Part shown: piece by piece, positions 24,213 to 33,331 of the stretch | Layout of the letters: every line of letters begins with the position of its first letter | Numbering within the stretch: the stretch's first letter is position 1 | From: Myxococcota bacterium | GTDB lineage: Bacteria; Myxococcota_A; UBA9160; UBA4427 | Direction: 5' to 3' | Length of the DNA: 64,000 nucleotides | Assembly (NCBI GenBank): GCA_041389495.1 | Contig: JAWKRT010000001.1 | Span: 434,001-498,000 of the forward strand | Made by a program: the position numbers and the translations under genes | The notes under the pieces: model-generated | The model's database searches: none | What the model saw: only the letters and a program-made list of their open reading frames with translations | Told to the model about the DNA's origin: nothing

Positions 24213-26966
24213 TCACGGCGCGTCCGGGGCGGGCGCGTCGACGAACGCCTCGCCGCGGCGGTAGCGCGCGAGGCGCGCGCGCACGGGCGCGAGCGCCTCG
24301 GTGCTCGCGCCGCCGCTCACGTACAGCTCGACGGCGAGCGCGGCGCTGCGCACCGCGCTCGCGAAGTCGCCGGCCGCCGCCTGCGCGGCCGCGAGCGTGT
24401 CGTACATGCCGGCGTCGATCTCGCCGGCGACGAACGAGGCGCGCGCGACGCGGAGCGCGCGCTCGGGGTCGCGGATGCGCGCGTCGGGCGAGGTCGCGAG
24501 CAGCCACACCAGGTTGTTCGCGGCCGCGACGCGGCCGGGGTCGAGCTCGTGGCAGCGCGCGAGCTGCTCGACGGCGCCCGGCGTGTCGCCGAGCACGAGC
24601 AGGGCCGTGCCGAGGCGCTCGCGCGCGACGGCGTCGCCCGGCGCGAGTGCGACGGCGCGCTCGAGCAGCGGCCGCGCCTCCGCATAACGTCCCTCGACGA
24701 GCAGGGCGAGCGCGAGGGACGACAGCGCCTCGCGCGAGCCGGGCTCTCGCTCGAGCCGCGCGCGCCAGTGCGCGACGGCGTCGCCCGGCGCGGCCGCGGC
24801 GTCGAGGTCGAGCACGCGGAAGAGGTCGACCGAGAGCGAGGCGCCGGCGGGCTCGAAGGCGTCGGGGCGCGCGCGCAGCGCGTCTCCGACGGGGAGCCTG
24901 CGTCGCGCGCCGATCCAGCGCACCCCGCGCTCGCGCAGCAACGCGACGTGCTGCGGCGCGAGCATGCGCGCGGTGAAGAAGTCGGTGACGCGATCGTAGA
25001 GCGCCGGGTCGGAGCCCCAGCGCCAGTACACCGTCTGCAGGCCCGGCGCGAGCGAGAGCGCGAGCGGGTGCACGGACGGGTCGAGCAGGACGGGCTCGCC
25101 CGGCGGCACGCGCTCGCGGATCCCGTCGACGAGCGCGCGCGCCGTCGCGGCGTCGAACGGCGCGGGGAGCATCGCGTCGAGCGTCGCGGGGAGGCGCGCG
25201 AGGTCCTGCGGGAGCGAGGTCGCGAGCGCGAGCGCGACGGCGAACGCGGCTCCCGCCGCCGGTGCGGCGAGGCGCCGCCCGCCGGCCTGCGCGCGCGCGA
25301 GCCCGACGATCACCGCGCCGGCGACGGCGAACGCGAGCGCCGTCGGGAGCAGCCACGTGAAGCGCCACAACAGGTAGGGCGTGACGATGCGACCGGCGAG
25401 CGGCGGCAGGCCCGGCACGTAGAGCATCGCGAGGATGGCGGCGGCGAGCGCGAACACGTAGCGCGCGTCGTCGCGCGTGCGCAGCGCGAGCCCGAGCGCG
25501 AGCGCGAGGGCGGCGCCCGCGCCGAGCAGCGGGTGGGCGAGCAGCATCGGGCTCGCCGTGAAGCGGTTCTCCTCGCGCGACGCGATCGACAGACTGTCGA
25601 CGACGAGGTGCGCGCGCCGCTCGAAGCCCGCCTCGTCGGCGAGCGTCGTCGGCGCGCCCTCGTCCGCGCGCTGCGAGAGCGGCCAGAGCGCGAGCGGCGC
25701 GATCGCGAGCGCGATCGCGAAGGCCGCGAGCAGACGCCGCGCCGCGGGCTCGCGCGCACCCGCGGCGAGCGTCTTCGCGACCGCGCCTGCCGGCGCGGCG
25801 AGGGCCGTCGCCGCGGCGTAGGGGAGCGTCGCGATCGCGACGAAGGGGAGTCCGAGCGGGTGCGCGAGCACGGCGCCCACGCCGACGAGCGCGAGCGCGG
25901 CGAGCCAGCGGAGCTCGCGGCGGCGCATCCACTCGGCGCCGAGCGCGCCCGCCACCGGGACGAGCACGTAGGCGAGGAAGACCTTGTCCTGCGTGATGCG
26001 GAAGAAGAGCACGGTGCCCGGCCAGCGCAGCCCCGCCGAGCCGGGCTCGTGCACGTACGGGAGCGTCGCGAGCACGAGCCCGACGTGCGCGGCGAGCAGC
26101 GCGGCGCGCGTTCCGGCGCCGCACCGCAGCGCCGACGCGAGCGCCTGCGGCGCGGCCATCGCGAGCGGGATGCACGCGACGGGGAGCCAGCTCCAGAACA
26201 CCGCGAGCGAGCTCCCGTCGCGCAGCACGAGCGACGTCACCATCGCCTGCCACGCGAGGAACGGGCTCGCGATCAGGCGCGCGTTCCACTCCTCGGGGTC
26301 GGGCGTGTGCGCGACGTAGGCGCGGCCCGGCTCGTGCACCATCCAGTCGATGTACGAGAGATAGGTCCACAGGTCGCCCGAGCGCATCGTCGGCTCGATC
26401 CAGACGACGAAGGCGAGGGCGAGGGCCGCGCCCGCGATCGCGACGGCGACATCGGTCGCGCGGTCGCCGCGCGTCGCCGCGCGCAGCCCGTCGAAGCCGC
26501 GCAGTGCGCCGCGCCGCCAGGCGACGGCGAGCGCCGCGACGGCGAGGAGGTCGAGTGCGGCGAGCGCGCGCGCACCGTCGCCGAGCGGCACGCCGGAGGC
26601 GCGCGCGATCCCGGCGGCGGGGAACGCGATGCCGCCGCCGAGCGCGGCGGCCGTCGCGAGCGCGGCGGCGACGCTGCGGAATGCGGGCGCGAGCCCGAGC
26701 GCGGCGAGCGCGGCGAGACCGGGTGCGAGCAGCAGCGCGAACGAGACGAGCAGCGTCGACGCGATGCCGCCGCGCAGCGGCGCGAGCAGCGCGACGAGCG
26801 CGAGCGCCGCCGCCGCGACGGCCGCCGCAGCGAGCGCGTCGCCGCCGCCGCGACCGCTCGCGCGGCTCCGCGCGTCGCCGCTTCCGCCGCGACCGCCGCG
26901 TCCGCTCGCGCGGCTCCGCGCGTCGTCGCTTCGCGCTGCGGCGCGCTCTCGTGCGTCGTTCGTCAT
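24213..26966 (-). CDS. Polytopic membrane protein with C-terminal TPR repeats (GT-C-like)
   Basis: 917 residues. An Arg/Gly/Ser-rich head (about 1-40) holds two DARSRASGRGG copies; then about 14 hydrophobic segments; an extracytoplasmic domain near 600-720 (DPSVHPLALSLAPGLQTVYW); and a C-terminal TPR array from about 740 (GSREALSSLALALLVEGRYAEARPLLERAVALAPGDAVARERLG). The layout resembles GT-C glycosyltransferases but no diagnostic motif is seen. ATG 26966 is chosen; the frame extends to 27212 through a tandem repeat, which is unlikely to be coding. Confidence 0.65.
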   Translation of the reverse strand: MTNDARERAAARSDDARSRASGRGGRGGSGDARSRASGRGGGDALAAAAVAAAALALVALLAPLRGGIASTLLVSFALLLAPGLAALAALGLAPAFRSVAAALATAAALGGGIAFPAAGIARASGVPLGDGARALAALDLLAVAALAVAWRRGALRGFDGLRAATRGDRATDVAVAIAGAALALAFVVWIEPTMRSGDLWTYLSYIDWMVHEPGRAYVAHTPDPEEWNARLIASPFLAWQAMVTSLVLRDGSSLAVFWSWLPVACIPLAMAAPQALASALRCGAGTRAALLAAHVGLVLATLPYVHEPGSAGLRWPGTVLFFRITQDKVFLAYVLVPVAGALGAEWMRRRELRWLAALALVGVGAVLAHPLGLPFVAIATLPYAAATALAAPAGAVAKTLAAGAREPAARRLLAAFAIALAIAPLALWPLSQRADEGAPTTLADEAGFERRAHLVVDSLSIASREENRFTASPMLLAHPLLGAGAALALALGLALRTRDDARYVFALAAAILAMLYVPGLPPLAGRIVTPYLLWRFTWLLPTALAFAVAGAVIVGLARAQAGGRRLAAPAAGAAFAVALALATSLPQDLARLPATLDAMLPAPFDAATARALVDGIRERVPPGEPVLLDPSVHPLALSLAPGLQTVYWRWGSDPALYDRVTDFFTARMLAPQHVALLRERGVRWIGARRRLPVGDALRARPDAFEPAGASLSVDLFRVLDLDAAAAPGDAVAHWRARLEREPGSREALSSLALALLVEGRYAEARPLLERAVALAPGDAVARERLGTALLVLGDTPGAVEQLARCHELDPGRVAAANNLVWLLATSPDARIRDPERALRVARASFVAGEIDAGMYDTLAAAQAAAGDFASAVRSAALAVELYVSGGASTEALAPVRARLARYRRGEAFVDAPAPDAP

Positions 26967-27024
26967 CGCGCTCGCACGCTCCCGCGCCGCCCGGTGTCGC
27001 GCTCGGCTGCCGCTCCCGCGCCCG

Positions 27025-27108
27025 CCGCGCATCTGCAGCCGCGCATCCGCAGCCGCGCATCGGCCGCCGCGCATCTGCAGCCGCGCATCGGCCGCCGCGC
27101 GCCCAGCC
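27025..27108. repeat. 14-bp tandem repeat, about six copies
   Basis: Five good copies of a 14-base unit (CCGCGCATCTGCAG or the variant CCGCGCATCGGCCG) at 27025-27094 plus a degenerate sixth to 27108. It lies in the divergent gap between the membrane protein and the IMPase-like gene. Confidence 0.85.
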
Positions 27109-27146
27109 GCGGACGCGCGCGCGCGCACGGCGCGTCCGCGGCTCGT

Positions 27147-27152
27147 TACAAT
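27147..27152 (+). promoter_or_regulatory. Candidate -10 element (TACAAT)
   Basis: TTACAATG, 39 bases before GTG 27191 and just past the tandem repeat. The same hexamer precedes genes at 19790 and 45361. Confidence 0.45.
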
Positions 27153-27190
27153 GCACGACCCGCGCGAGCGGTGGAAGGGGAGCCGTCGCG

Positions 27191-28306
27191 GTGTCCAGTT
27201 CCCGCCGAGCATCGCCCGCGCCCGGGCTCGCGCCGCGCGATCTCGAACGCCTTCGCGAGCTCCTGTGCGCCATGCAGGACGCCATCCGCTCGCGCGTCGT
27301 AGCGGCCCGCGCTTCGCGCTCGAGCGACGAGCTCGCCGCGGTCGACGCCGTCACCGCGGCCGACACGATCTACCGCATCGACCGCGTCGGCGAGGACGCG
27401 ATCGTCGCCTGGCTCGAGGCGAGCTGGCCGCGCGACTGGGCGGTCGAGCTCGTGATGGAGGGCGACGACCCGGACGCGCCGCCGCCGCGCGTGCCGCGCG
27501 ATGCGCGCGACGAGGACGTGCGCTTCGTCTGCATCGTCGATCCCGTCGACGGCACGCGCAGCCTGATGCACGACAAGCGCTCGGCGTGGACGCTCGCCGC
27601 GGTCGCGCCCGTCGCCGGCGCGTCGCGCGGCGTCGCGCCGCCGCGCCTGCGCGACACGGTCGTCGCCGCGATGACCGAGCTCCCGCCGACGAAGCAGACG
27701 CTCGCCGACCAGGTGTCGGCCGTGCGCGGCGCCGGGCGCGCGGGCCTTCGCGCGGTGCGCGTCGACGTCGGAAGCGGCGCGCGCCGTCCCTTCGAGCTGC
27801 GTCCGTCGACGGCGACGGACTGCCGCCACGGCTTCGCGTCGTTCGCGCGCTTCTTCCCGGAAGGGCGCGCGCTCGTGGCCGCGTTCGAGGAGTCGCTCTG
27901 GGCGCAGCTCTACGGCGCGGACGAGAACGGCGCGCCGCTCGTCTTCGACGACCAGTACATCTGCACGGGCGGCCAGCTCTACGAGCTGCTGGCGGGACGC
28001 GACCGCATGCTCGGCGACCTGCGCCCGCTCGCGTTCGCCGAGCTCGGCCTCGCGAAGCCGATCACCTGCCATCCGTACGATGCGTGCACGGCGCTCGTGC
28101 TCGAGGAGGCGGGCTGTCGCGTCACCGCGCCGTTCGGCGGGCCGCTCGACTTCCCGCTCGACACGACGTCGCCCGTCGCCTGGGTGGGCTTCGCGAACGC
28201 GGCGATCGAGGCGCACGTGCGGCCCGCGCTCGACGCGTGCCTCGCGCGCTTCTTCCCGCGCGCCGCTCAGGCGCGCGCGGCGAACGTGATCGGCAGCGAG
28301 CCGTAG
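27191..28306 (+). CDS. Inositol monophosphatase family protein
   Basis: 371 residues, longer than the usual 260-280. The metal-binding signature VDPVDGTRSLMHDKRSAW is present (D117, D120) with upstream acidic VMEGDD (E90); the C-terminal second motif (WDxAA type) is less clear. Likely a Mg-dependent sugar- or inositol-phosphate phosphatase, or a bisphosphate nucleotidase relative. GTG 27191 has GGGGAG upstream. The last 40 bases overlap antisense with the P450 gene. Confidence 0.75.
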   Translation: MSSSRRASPAPGLAPRDLERLRELLCAMQDAIRSRVVAARASRSSDELAAVDAVTAADTIYRIDRVGEDAIVAWLEASWPRDWAVELVMEGDDPDAPPPRVPRDARDEDVRFVCIVDPVDGTRSLMHDKRSAWTLAAVAPVAGASRGVAPPRLRDTVVAAMTELPPTKQTLADQVSAVRGAGRAGLRAVRVDVGSGARRPFELRPSTATDCRHGFASFARFFPEGRALVAAFEESLWAQLYGADENGAPLVFDDQYICTGGQLYELLAGRDRMLGDLRPLAFAELGLAKPITCHPYDACTALVLEEAGCRVTAPFGGPLDFPLDTTSPVAWVGFANAAIEAHVRPALDACLARFFPRAAQARAANVIGSEP

Positions 28307-29469
28307 CCCTGCACGAACTCGGTGTGCAGGCGCACCGCGTTCGCGAGATCGACCTCGTAGTCGCCGAGCGCGGGCAGCAGCGTCTCGAGCGAGACGCGCC
28401 CCTCCATCCGCGCGATGTGGCGGCCCAGGCACTGGTGCGGGCCGGTGCCGAAGCTCAGGATGCGCGGCGGGCGGCGGTGGATGTCGAACACGTCCGGGTC
28501 GCGGAACTCGCGCTCGTCGCGGTTGCCCGACGGGTAGAGGAAGACCACGCCCTGGCCGGGCTCGAGCCGGCGGCCGTGCACCTCGAACGGCTTCGCGACG
28601 GTGCGGCCGAGGTACTGCGTCGGCATGTCGAAGCGCAGCACCTCGTCGAACGCGTCGGGCACGAGCGAGAGGTCGCCGCGCAGCTCGGCGCGGAAGTGCG
28701 GGTGCTCGGCGAGCCGGAGCATCGCGCTCGCCAGCACCTTCGGGAACGTCTCCGAGCCCCCGATCACGAGCATGCCGAGGTGGCTCCCGGCTTCCTCGTC
28801 GCCGTAGCGGCGCCCCGCGTGCTCGAAGCGCGCGAGGATCGAGAGCGCGTCGTCGCCGTCCGCGCCGCGCCGTCGCCTCTCGCGCAGCGCCTCGACACAG
28901 TAGGCGTTGAGCTCGCCGAGCGACGCGAGGCCCTCGGGAGTCATGCCGCCCGTGTCCGGGTCGTGCGAGAAGAATCCCTGCACGTACTCCGTGAGCAGCG
29001 GGCCGTCCTCGACGGGCAGGCCGAGCGCGTGACACACGACGGTGACGGAGAGGCGCGAGCCGAAGTCGCGCACGATGTCGAGGTGGCCGCGCTCGAGCGC
29101 CTCGTCGCGGATGCGCTCGGCGAGCGCGCGCGCGTGCACCTCGAGCGCCTTCACGTTGCGCGGGAGGAAGGCGCGGCGGATCTGGCTGCGCAGCTCCGTG
29201 TGCTCGGGCGGGTCGATCGTGTTGATCGTCGGCGCGGCCGGCTGGTCCTTCGTGAGCAGCTGCGCCGACGCCGCGCCCTTGGTGTTCGTGAGGTGCTCGG
29301 TGTCGTTGGCGACGCGCCAGATGTCGTCGAAGCGCGAGAGCGCCCACACCTCGTACTTCTCGATGAAGTAGACGGGCGCCTCGTCGCGCAGGCGCCGGTA
29401 GACGGGGTGCGGGTCGTGCCGGATGGTGGCGTCGAACGGGTCGTAGTGGAGCGGCTCGGTCGGGCTCAC
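28267..29469 (-). CDS. Cytochrome P450 (a)
   Basis: 400 residues, soluble bacterial class. Heme thiolate C347 in FGTGPHQCLGRHIA, ExxR as EVLR, I-helix GGSETF (the second Thr of the usual ETT is Phe), and DPPEHTELR in the N-terminal half. It inserts oxygen from O2 into an organic substrate using electrons from a ferredoxin. GTG 29469 has GAGGA upstream. It closes a minus-strand operon beginning with the flavoprotein dehydrogenase at 33314. Confidence 0.95.
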   Translation of the reverse strand: MSPTEPLHYDPFDATIRHDPHPVYRRLRDEAPVYFIEKYEVWALSRFDDIWRVANDTEHLTNTKGAASAQLLTKDQPAAPTINTIDPPEHTELRSQIRRAFLPRNVKALEVHARALAERIRDEALERGHLDIVRDFGSRLSVTVVCHALGLPVEDGPLLTEYVQGFFSHDPDTGGMTPEGLASLGELNAYCVEALRERRRRGADGDDALSILARFEHAGRRYGDEEAGSHLGMLVIGGSETFPKVLASAMLRLAEHPHFRAELRGDLSLVPDAFDEVLRFDMPTQYLGRTVAKPFEVHGRRLEPGQGVVFLYPSGNRDEREFRDPDVFDIHRRPPRILSFGTGPHQCLGRHIARMEGRVSLETLLPALGDYEVDLANAVRLHTEFVQGYGSLPITFAARA

Positions 29470-29508
29470 GGGTCCTCGCGTCCGTCGCGCGGGGCGACGC
29501 GGGCTTCG

Positions 29509-30642
29509 TTAGGCGGTTGCAGGGCTTCGGCGCGCGGCGAGCGCGGCTCCGACGAGCGCGCCGAGGCCGCCGCCCGCCGTGTTGAGCCACCAATCATACA
29601 GGGACGAGAATCGCGCCGGGAAGTCGACCTGCGCGAGCTCGATCGCGAGCGAGAGCGCGCAGCACGCCGCGAGCGCGAGGGCGAAGCGCGCGAGCGCGCG
29701 GCGGCGTCCGAACGGAGCGGCGGCGAGCAGCGCGCCGAGCGGCGCGAACCCGGCGAAGTTGAGGAGGGCGTCGCGCCGCGGCGGCGCGCGGCCGGCCGCG
29801 AGCGCGGGCCGGTGGGCGCCGGCGATCGTCGCGGGAAGCGAGACGCCGCGCGGCGCGGGCGCGCCGCGCGCGAACCGCCCCGCGCTCCACGCGTCGGCGA
29901 GCGCGTCGGCGGCGCCGCCATCGCCGCGGAGCGCGGCCGCGACGCGGGCGAGCTCGTCGGGTGCGAGCGCGCGCGGAAAGGCGGCCCAGCCGAGGACTTC
30001 GCCGCGCCAGCCCGAGCGCGCGCTCGGATCGTTGCCGAGCGCGACGCGCGCCGCGTGCGCATCGCCCGCTGCGCGCGTGTGCAGCGCGGGCGAGCGCGAG
30101 TCGAGGTCGGGGACGACGACGCCGTCGACGGCGACGCGCGTGCCGCGCGCGCCCGTCACCACCGCGACGTCGTGCGCGCGGCCCGGCGCGAGCAGCCCGC
30201 TCGCGCCGAGGTGGCGGATGCGCTCGCCGCCGCCCGCCGCGAGCGCACCGGCCGGGGCGCGCACACCGCCCGCGCCGCGCGGCTCGCGCCAGTCGAGGAG
30301 TGCCGCGTCGCCGCGCTGCGCGAGGCGCAGCCGCCACGGGAGCGTCGCATCGTCGATCGCGAACACGGTGCCGGGCCGGTCGTTCGGCGCGTCGTCCGCG
30401 CGGATCCGCAGCGCGATGGTGAGCTCGCGCGGCGCGTCCGGCGCCGCGTCCGGCTCCGGCAGCGGCGCGCGCAGCCACGCGATGCCCGCGCCGTCGAAGC
30501 GCAGCGCGCTCGCGTCGGGCGCGCGCGCGGCACCGTTCGCGGGGAAGCGCTCGAACGGCGCGAAGGCCGCGGCGGCCATCGCCGCGAGCACGGCGGCGAG
30601 CGCGAGCGCCCACGCGAGCCGCGCGCGCGCGCCGCGTCGCAT
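29509..30642 (-). CDS. LamG-like plus VanZ-like membrane protein
   Basis: 377 residues. N-terminal membrane anchor or signal (about 8-25), then a jelly-roll-type domain (about 45-230: ELTIALRIRADDAPNDRPGTVFAIDD, RVALGNDPSARSGWRGEVLGWAAFPRAL) typical of LamG/concanavalin folds, and a C-terminal VanZ-like four-helix membrane domain (LNFAGFAPLGALLAAA; SLAIELAQVDFPARFSSLYDW). The jelly roll should face outward and may bind glycans. Sandwiched between two P450 genes with gaps of 17 and 39 bases. Confidence 0.7.
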   Translation of the reverse strand: MRRGARARLAWALALAAVLAAMAAAAFAPFERFPANGAARAPDASALRFDGAGIAWLRAPLPEPDAAPDAPRELTIALRIRADDAPNDRPGTVFAIDDATLPWRLRLAQRGDAALLDWREPRGAGGVRAPAGALAAGGGERIRHLGASGLLAPGRAHDVAVVTGARGTRVAVDGVVVPDLDSRSPALHTRAAGDAHAARVALGNDPSARSGWRGEVLGWAAFPRALAPDELARVAAALRGDGGAADALADAWSAGRFARGAPAPRGVSLPATIAGAHRPALAAGRAPPRRDALLNFAGFAPLGALLAAAPFGRRRALARFALALAACCALSLAIELAQVDFPARFSSLYDWWLNTAGGGLGALVGAALAARRSPATA

Positions 30643-30659
30643 CCGCCGCGCGCCGCGCC

Positions 30660-31838
30660 TCAGCGCAGCCGCGTCGGCAGGTGCATCCAGCCCTGCACGA
30701 ACTCGGTGCGGTTGCGCTGCGCGCGATCGAGGTCGATGTCGTACTCGGGCGCGCGCGCGAGCAGCGCGCGCAGTGCGACCTCGGCCTCCATCTTCGCGAT
30801 GTGATGGCCGACGCACATGTGCGCGCCCTGGCCGAAGGCGAGCATGCGCGGCGGGCGGCGGTCGAGGTCGTAGGCGTCGGGGCGCGCGAACTCGCGCTCG
30901 TCGCGGTTCGCGGCGGCCCACATGAACATCACGCCCTGGCCGGGCTCGATGCGCTGCCCCTCGATCTCCGTCGCTGCGACGCACGTGCGGCCGAGCATCT
31001 GTGTCGGCGTGTCGATCCGCAGCGCTTCGAGGAAGGCGTCGCGCGCGAGGCCCGGGTCGGCCGCGACGCGCGCGCGCTGGTCGGGGTGCTGCCACAGGCG
31101 GTGGATCGTGGCGCCGAGCGCCTTCGGGAACGTGTCGCTGCCGCCGATCATCACGAGCGACAGCGTCGAGGCGACGACGAAGTCGTCGAGCAGCTTTCCG
31201 GCGACCGGCTCCGTCAGCATCGTGCGCAGCGCGCCGGTGGCGCGCTCGGGGTGCTTGCGCATGTCCTTCGCGAGCTCGAGGCACCAGAAGAACATCTCCT
31301 TGCCGCAGCGCGCGCCGACCTCCGTCGCGCCCTTGTGGCCCGGGACGCGGTGCATCACGCCGTTCACCCACTCGACCGCCTGCTCGCGGATCGAGAGCGG
31401 CATGCCGCCCGCGATGCACGCGCCCGTCACGGCGATGCGCGCGCCGAACTCCTCGACGAGGTCGCCCTCGCCGCGCTCGACGAGCTCGTCGAGCAGCTCG
31501 TTCGCGTAGGCCTCGATCTGCGGGCGCATCCCGCGCACGGCGACCGGCACGAACAGCTTCTTGATCTGCGCGCGCATCGGCGTGTGCTCGGGCGGGTCGT
31601 AGGCGTTGAACGACATCGACGGCGGCGTGTCGTGCGTGAGCAGGTGCCCGGGCGTCGTGCCCTTCATCGTGTGCAGGTGCGACGCGTCGTTCGCCGCGTT
31701 CCACACCGTCTCGAAGCGCGAGACGAACCAGCAGTCGTACTCCTCGATGAAGTGCACGGGGGACTCGTTCCGCAGCCGCTCGTAGATGCGGTACGGGTCC
31801 TCCATGATCTCGTCGGAGTAGGGGTCGTACTCGACCAT
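30660..31838 (-). CDS. Cytochrome P450 (b)
   Basis: 392 residues. Heme C342 in FGQGAHMCVGHHIA, ExxR as EALR, I-helix GGSDTF, and YDPPEHTPMR. It is a relative of P450 (a), with the same GGS(D/E)TFPK I-helix, so the two are probably related duplicates with different substrates. ATG 31838 has GAGGAGAG upstream. Starts 12 bases after the flavoprotein gene. No ferredoxin gene is adjacent. Confidence 0.95.
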   Translation of the reverse strand: MVEYDPYSDEIMEDPYRIYERLRNESPVHFIEEYDCWFVSRFETVWNAANDASHLHTMKGTTPGHLLTHDTPPSMSFNAYDPPEHTPMRAQIKKLFVPVAVRGMRPQIEAYANELLDELVERGEGDLVEEFGARIAVTGACIAGGMPLSIREQAVEWVNGVMHRVPGHKGATEVGARCGKEMFFWCLELAKDMRKHPERATGALRTMLTEPVAGKLLDDFVVASTLSLVMIGGSDTFPKALGATIHRLWQHPDQRARVAADPGLARDAFLEALRIDTPTQMLGRTCVAATEIEGQRIEPGQGVMFMWAAANRDEREFARPDAYDLDRRPPRMLAFGQGAHMCVGHHIAKMEAEVALRALLARAPEYDIDLDRAQRNRTEFVQGWMHLPTRLR

Positions 31839-31850
31839 GCGTCGCTCTCC

Positions 31851-33314
31851 TCAGCTCTCGGCCGCGCAGCGTCCGGCGCGCCGCCCGAAGAAGGTGGCCT
31901 CGCCGATCGACGTGCCGCTCGAGTAGCCGGGCGACGAGATCGACGCCGCCGTGCGCCCGGCCGCGAACAGGCCGGGGATCGGGTTCCCGTCGACGTCGCG
32001 CACGCGCCCGTGGACGTCCGTGTCGAGGCCGCCGAGCGTGAACGCCGCGTAGATCGCCTTGTCCCACGAGAGGTCGATCGCGCCGAAGGGCGGCGTCGCG
32101 AGCGGCTGCACGTAGTCGTTCGCCTTGTGGAAGACGGGGTCCTTCTCGTCCGCGCCCTCGTCGCTCGCGAAGCGGTTGTAGAGGTCGACCGTCGCCTGCA
32201 GCGTTCCCGGTGCGAAGCCGACCTCCTGCTCGAGCTCGGCGAGCGTCTCGGCCGCGTGCACCTCGCCGCCCGCGAACACGGGGCGCTCGAACGTCGCGTC
32301 GTCGAGCACGAGCCAGACGCGCCCGTTCTGGTGGTAGAAGCAGAGCTCGCCCGCACGGCCCTGGTAGACGTCCTCGGGCATGAAGCGCTGCCCGGCCTCG
32401 TTCACGAAGATGCCCTTCATGAGCGACTTCGGCGGGTAGAAGGGCAGCGTCACCGACGCCATGTGCATGCGGATCGGGTTGCCTCCGGCGCCCGCACCGA
32501 GGCGGATGCCGAGCCCGTCGTCGCCGTCGGTCGCGGCCTTGATGCGCGCCTTGCGGAGCTCGGGTGCGTAGCGGTCGATCATCGCCTTGTTCTTCGCGAA
32601 GCCGCCCGCGCACAGGATCACGGCCTTGCCGGCGCGGATCGCGCGCTCCTCGCCCGCCGTCGTCGCCACGACGCCGACGACGCGCCCGTCGTCGTCCTGC
32701 ACGAGCCGGTCGACGCGCGTGTTCGCGGCGATGCGCGCGCCGAGCGCCTCCGCGCGGGCGACGAGCTTCTGCATCAGGAAGGCGCCGGTCATGCCCTCCT
32801 TCGCCGCCATGTGCGCGCGCGGCGCGGGCCGCGCGAGCGTGCGGAAGGGATGGACCAGCTCGTTGCCCGAGTAGGTGAGGCCCTGCTCCTCGGGAGCGAG
32901 CATGCGCTGGTCGTAGAACTCGGCCTTGAACGGCACGCCCTGCTCGACGAGCCAGTCGAAGTGCGCGGGGCTCTCGTCGCAGTAGACGCGGATGCGCTCC
33001 TCGAGCGGCTGCGGGCCGCACGCCGCCATGAGGTAGGCGAACATGTCGTCGGGCGTGTCCTCGAAGCCGCACGCCTTCTGCAGCGCCGTGCCGCCGCCGA
33101 AGTACATCATCCCGTCGGAGGCGGCCGTCGTGCCGCCCGGCCCGCCGAAGCGCTCGAGCGCGAGCACGCTCGCGCCGGCGCGGCGCGCCTCGATCGCCGC
33201 GCACGCGCCCGCGGCGCCCACGCCGACGATCACGACGTCGGCCTCGTCGTCCCAGCGCGCGACGTCGCGCGCGCGCCGCGGTCGCGCGGCGCCGGCCGCG
33301 TCTTCCCTGCTCAT
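31851..33314 (-). CDS. FAD-binding dehydrogenase (3-ketosteroid dehydrogenase/fumarate reductase flavoprotein family)
   Basis: 487 residues. FAD fold ADVVIVGVGAAGACAAIEARRAGASVLALE, then GGTTAASDGMMYFGGG, and a C-terminal GLFAAGRTAASISSPGYSSGTSIGEATFFGRRAG block, characteristic of the KstD/FrdA-type dehydrogenases that introduce a C=C bond. With two P450s downstream, a steroid- or terpenoid-like substrate is plausible but unproven. The ATG at 33314 overlaps the stop of a six-codon leader ORF that carries the strong ribosome site. Confidence 0.85.
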   Translation of the reverse strand: MSREDAAGAARPRRARDVARWDDEADVVIVGVGAAGACAAIEARRAGASVLALERFGGPGGTTAASDGMMYFGGGTALQKACGFEDTPDDMFAYLMAACGPQPLEERIRVYCDESPAHFDWLVEQGVPFKAEFYDQRMLAPEEQGLTYSGNELVHPFRTLARPAPRAHMAAKEGMTGAFLMQKLVARAEALGARIAANTRVDRLVQDDDGRVVGVVATTAGEERAIRAGKAVILCAGGFAKNKAMIDRYAPELRKARIKAATDGDDGLGIRLGAGAGGNPIRMHMASVTLPFYPPKSLMKGIFVNEAGQRFMPEDVYQGRAGELCFYHQNGRVWLVLDDATFERPVFAGGEVHAAETLAELEQEVGFAPGTLQATVDLYNRFASDEGADEKDPVFHKANDYVQPLATPPFGAIDLSWDKAIYAAFTLGGLDTDVHGRVRDVDGNPIPGLFAAGRTAASISSPGYSSGTSIGEATFFGRRAGRCAAES

Positions 33315-33331
33315 CGATCGGCCCTGCTCAT
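33311..33331 (-). CDS. Six-codon leader ORF (MSRADR) coupled to flavoprotein gene
   Basis: On the minus strand GAGGAGG is followed by ATG at 33331 and the frame MSRADR-stop. The TGA (33313-33311) overlaps the dehydrogenase ATG as ATGA. The ten bases ATGAGCAGGG occur at both starts, 17 bases apart, so a small duplication may have created it. Translation of the leader is inferred only from the ribosome site. Confidence 0.5.
   Translation of the reverse strand: MSRADR

Noticed and set aside
27025..27108. CRISPR array
   Set aside because: Units are 14 bp and contiguous, with no spacers and no cas genes.
26967..27212. N-terminal extension of the GT-C/TPR protein through the tandem repeat
   Set aside because: The extra residues are translated 14-bp repeat; the internal ATG at 26966 gives a sensible protein.
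22500..27302. 1600-codon plus-strand open frame
   Set aside because: Shadow of the STT3-like, acyltransferase, MaoC and membrane genes; no ribosome site or domains.
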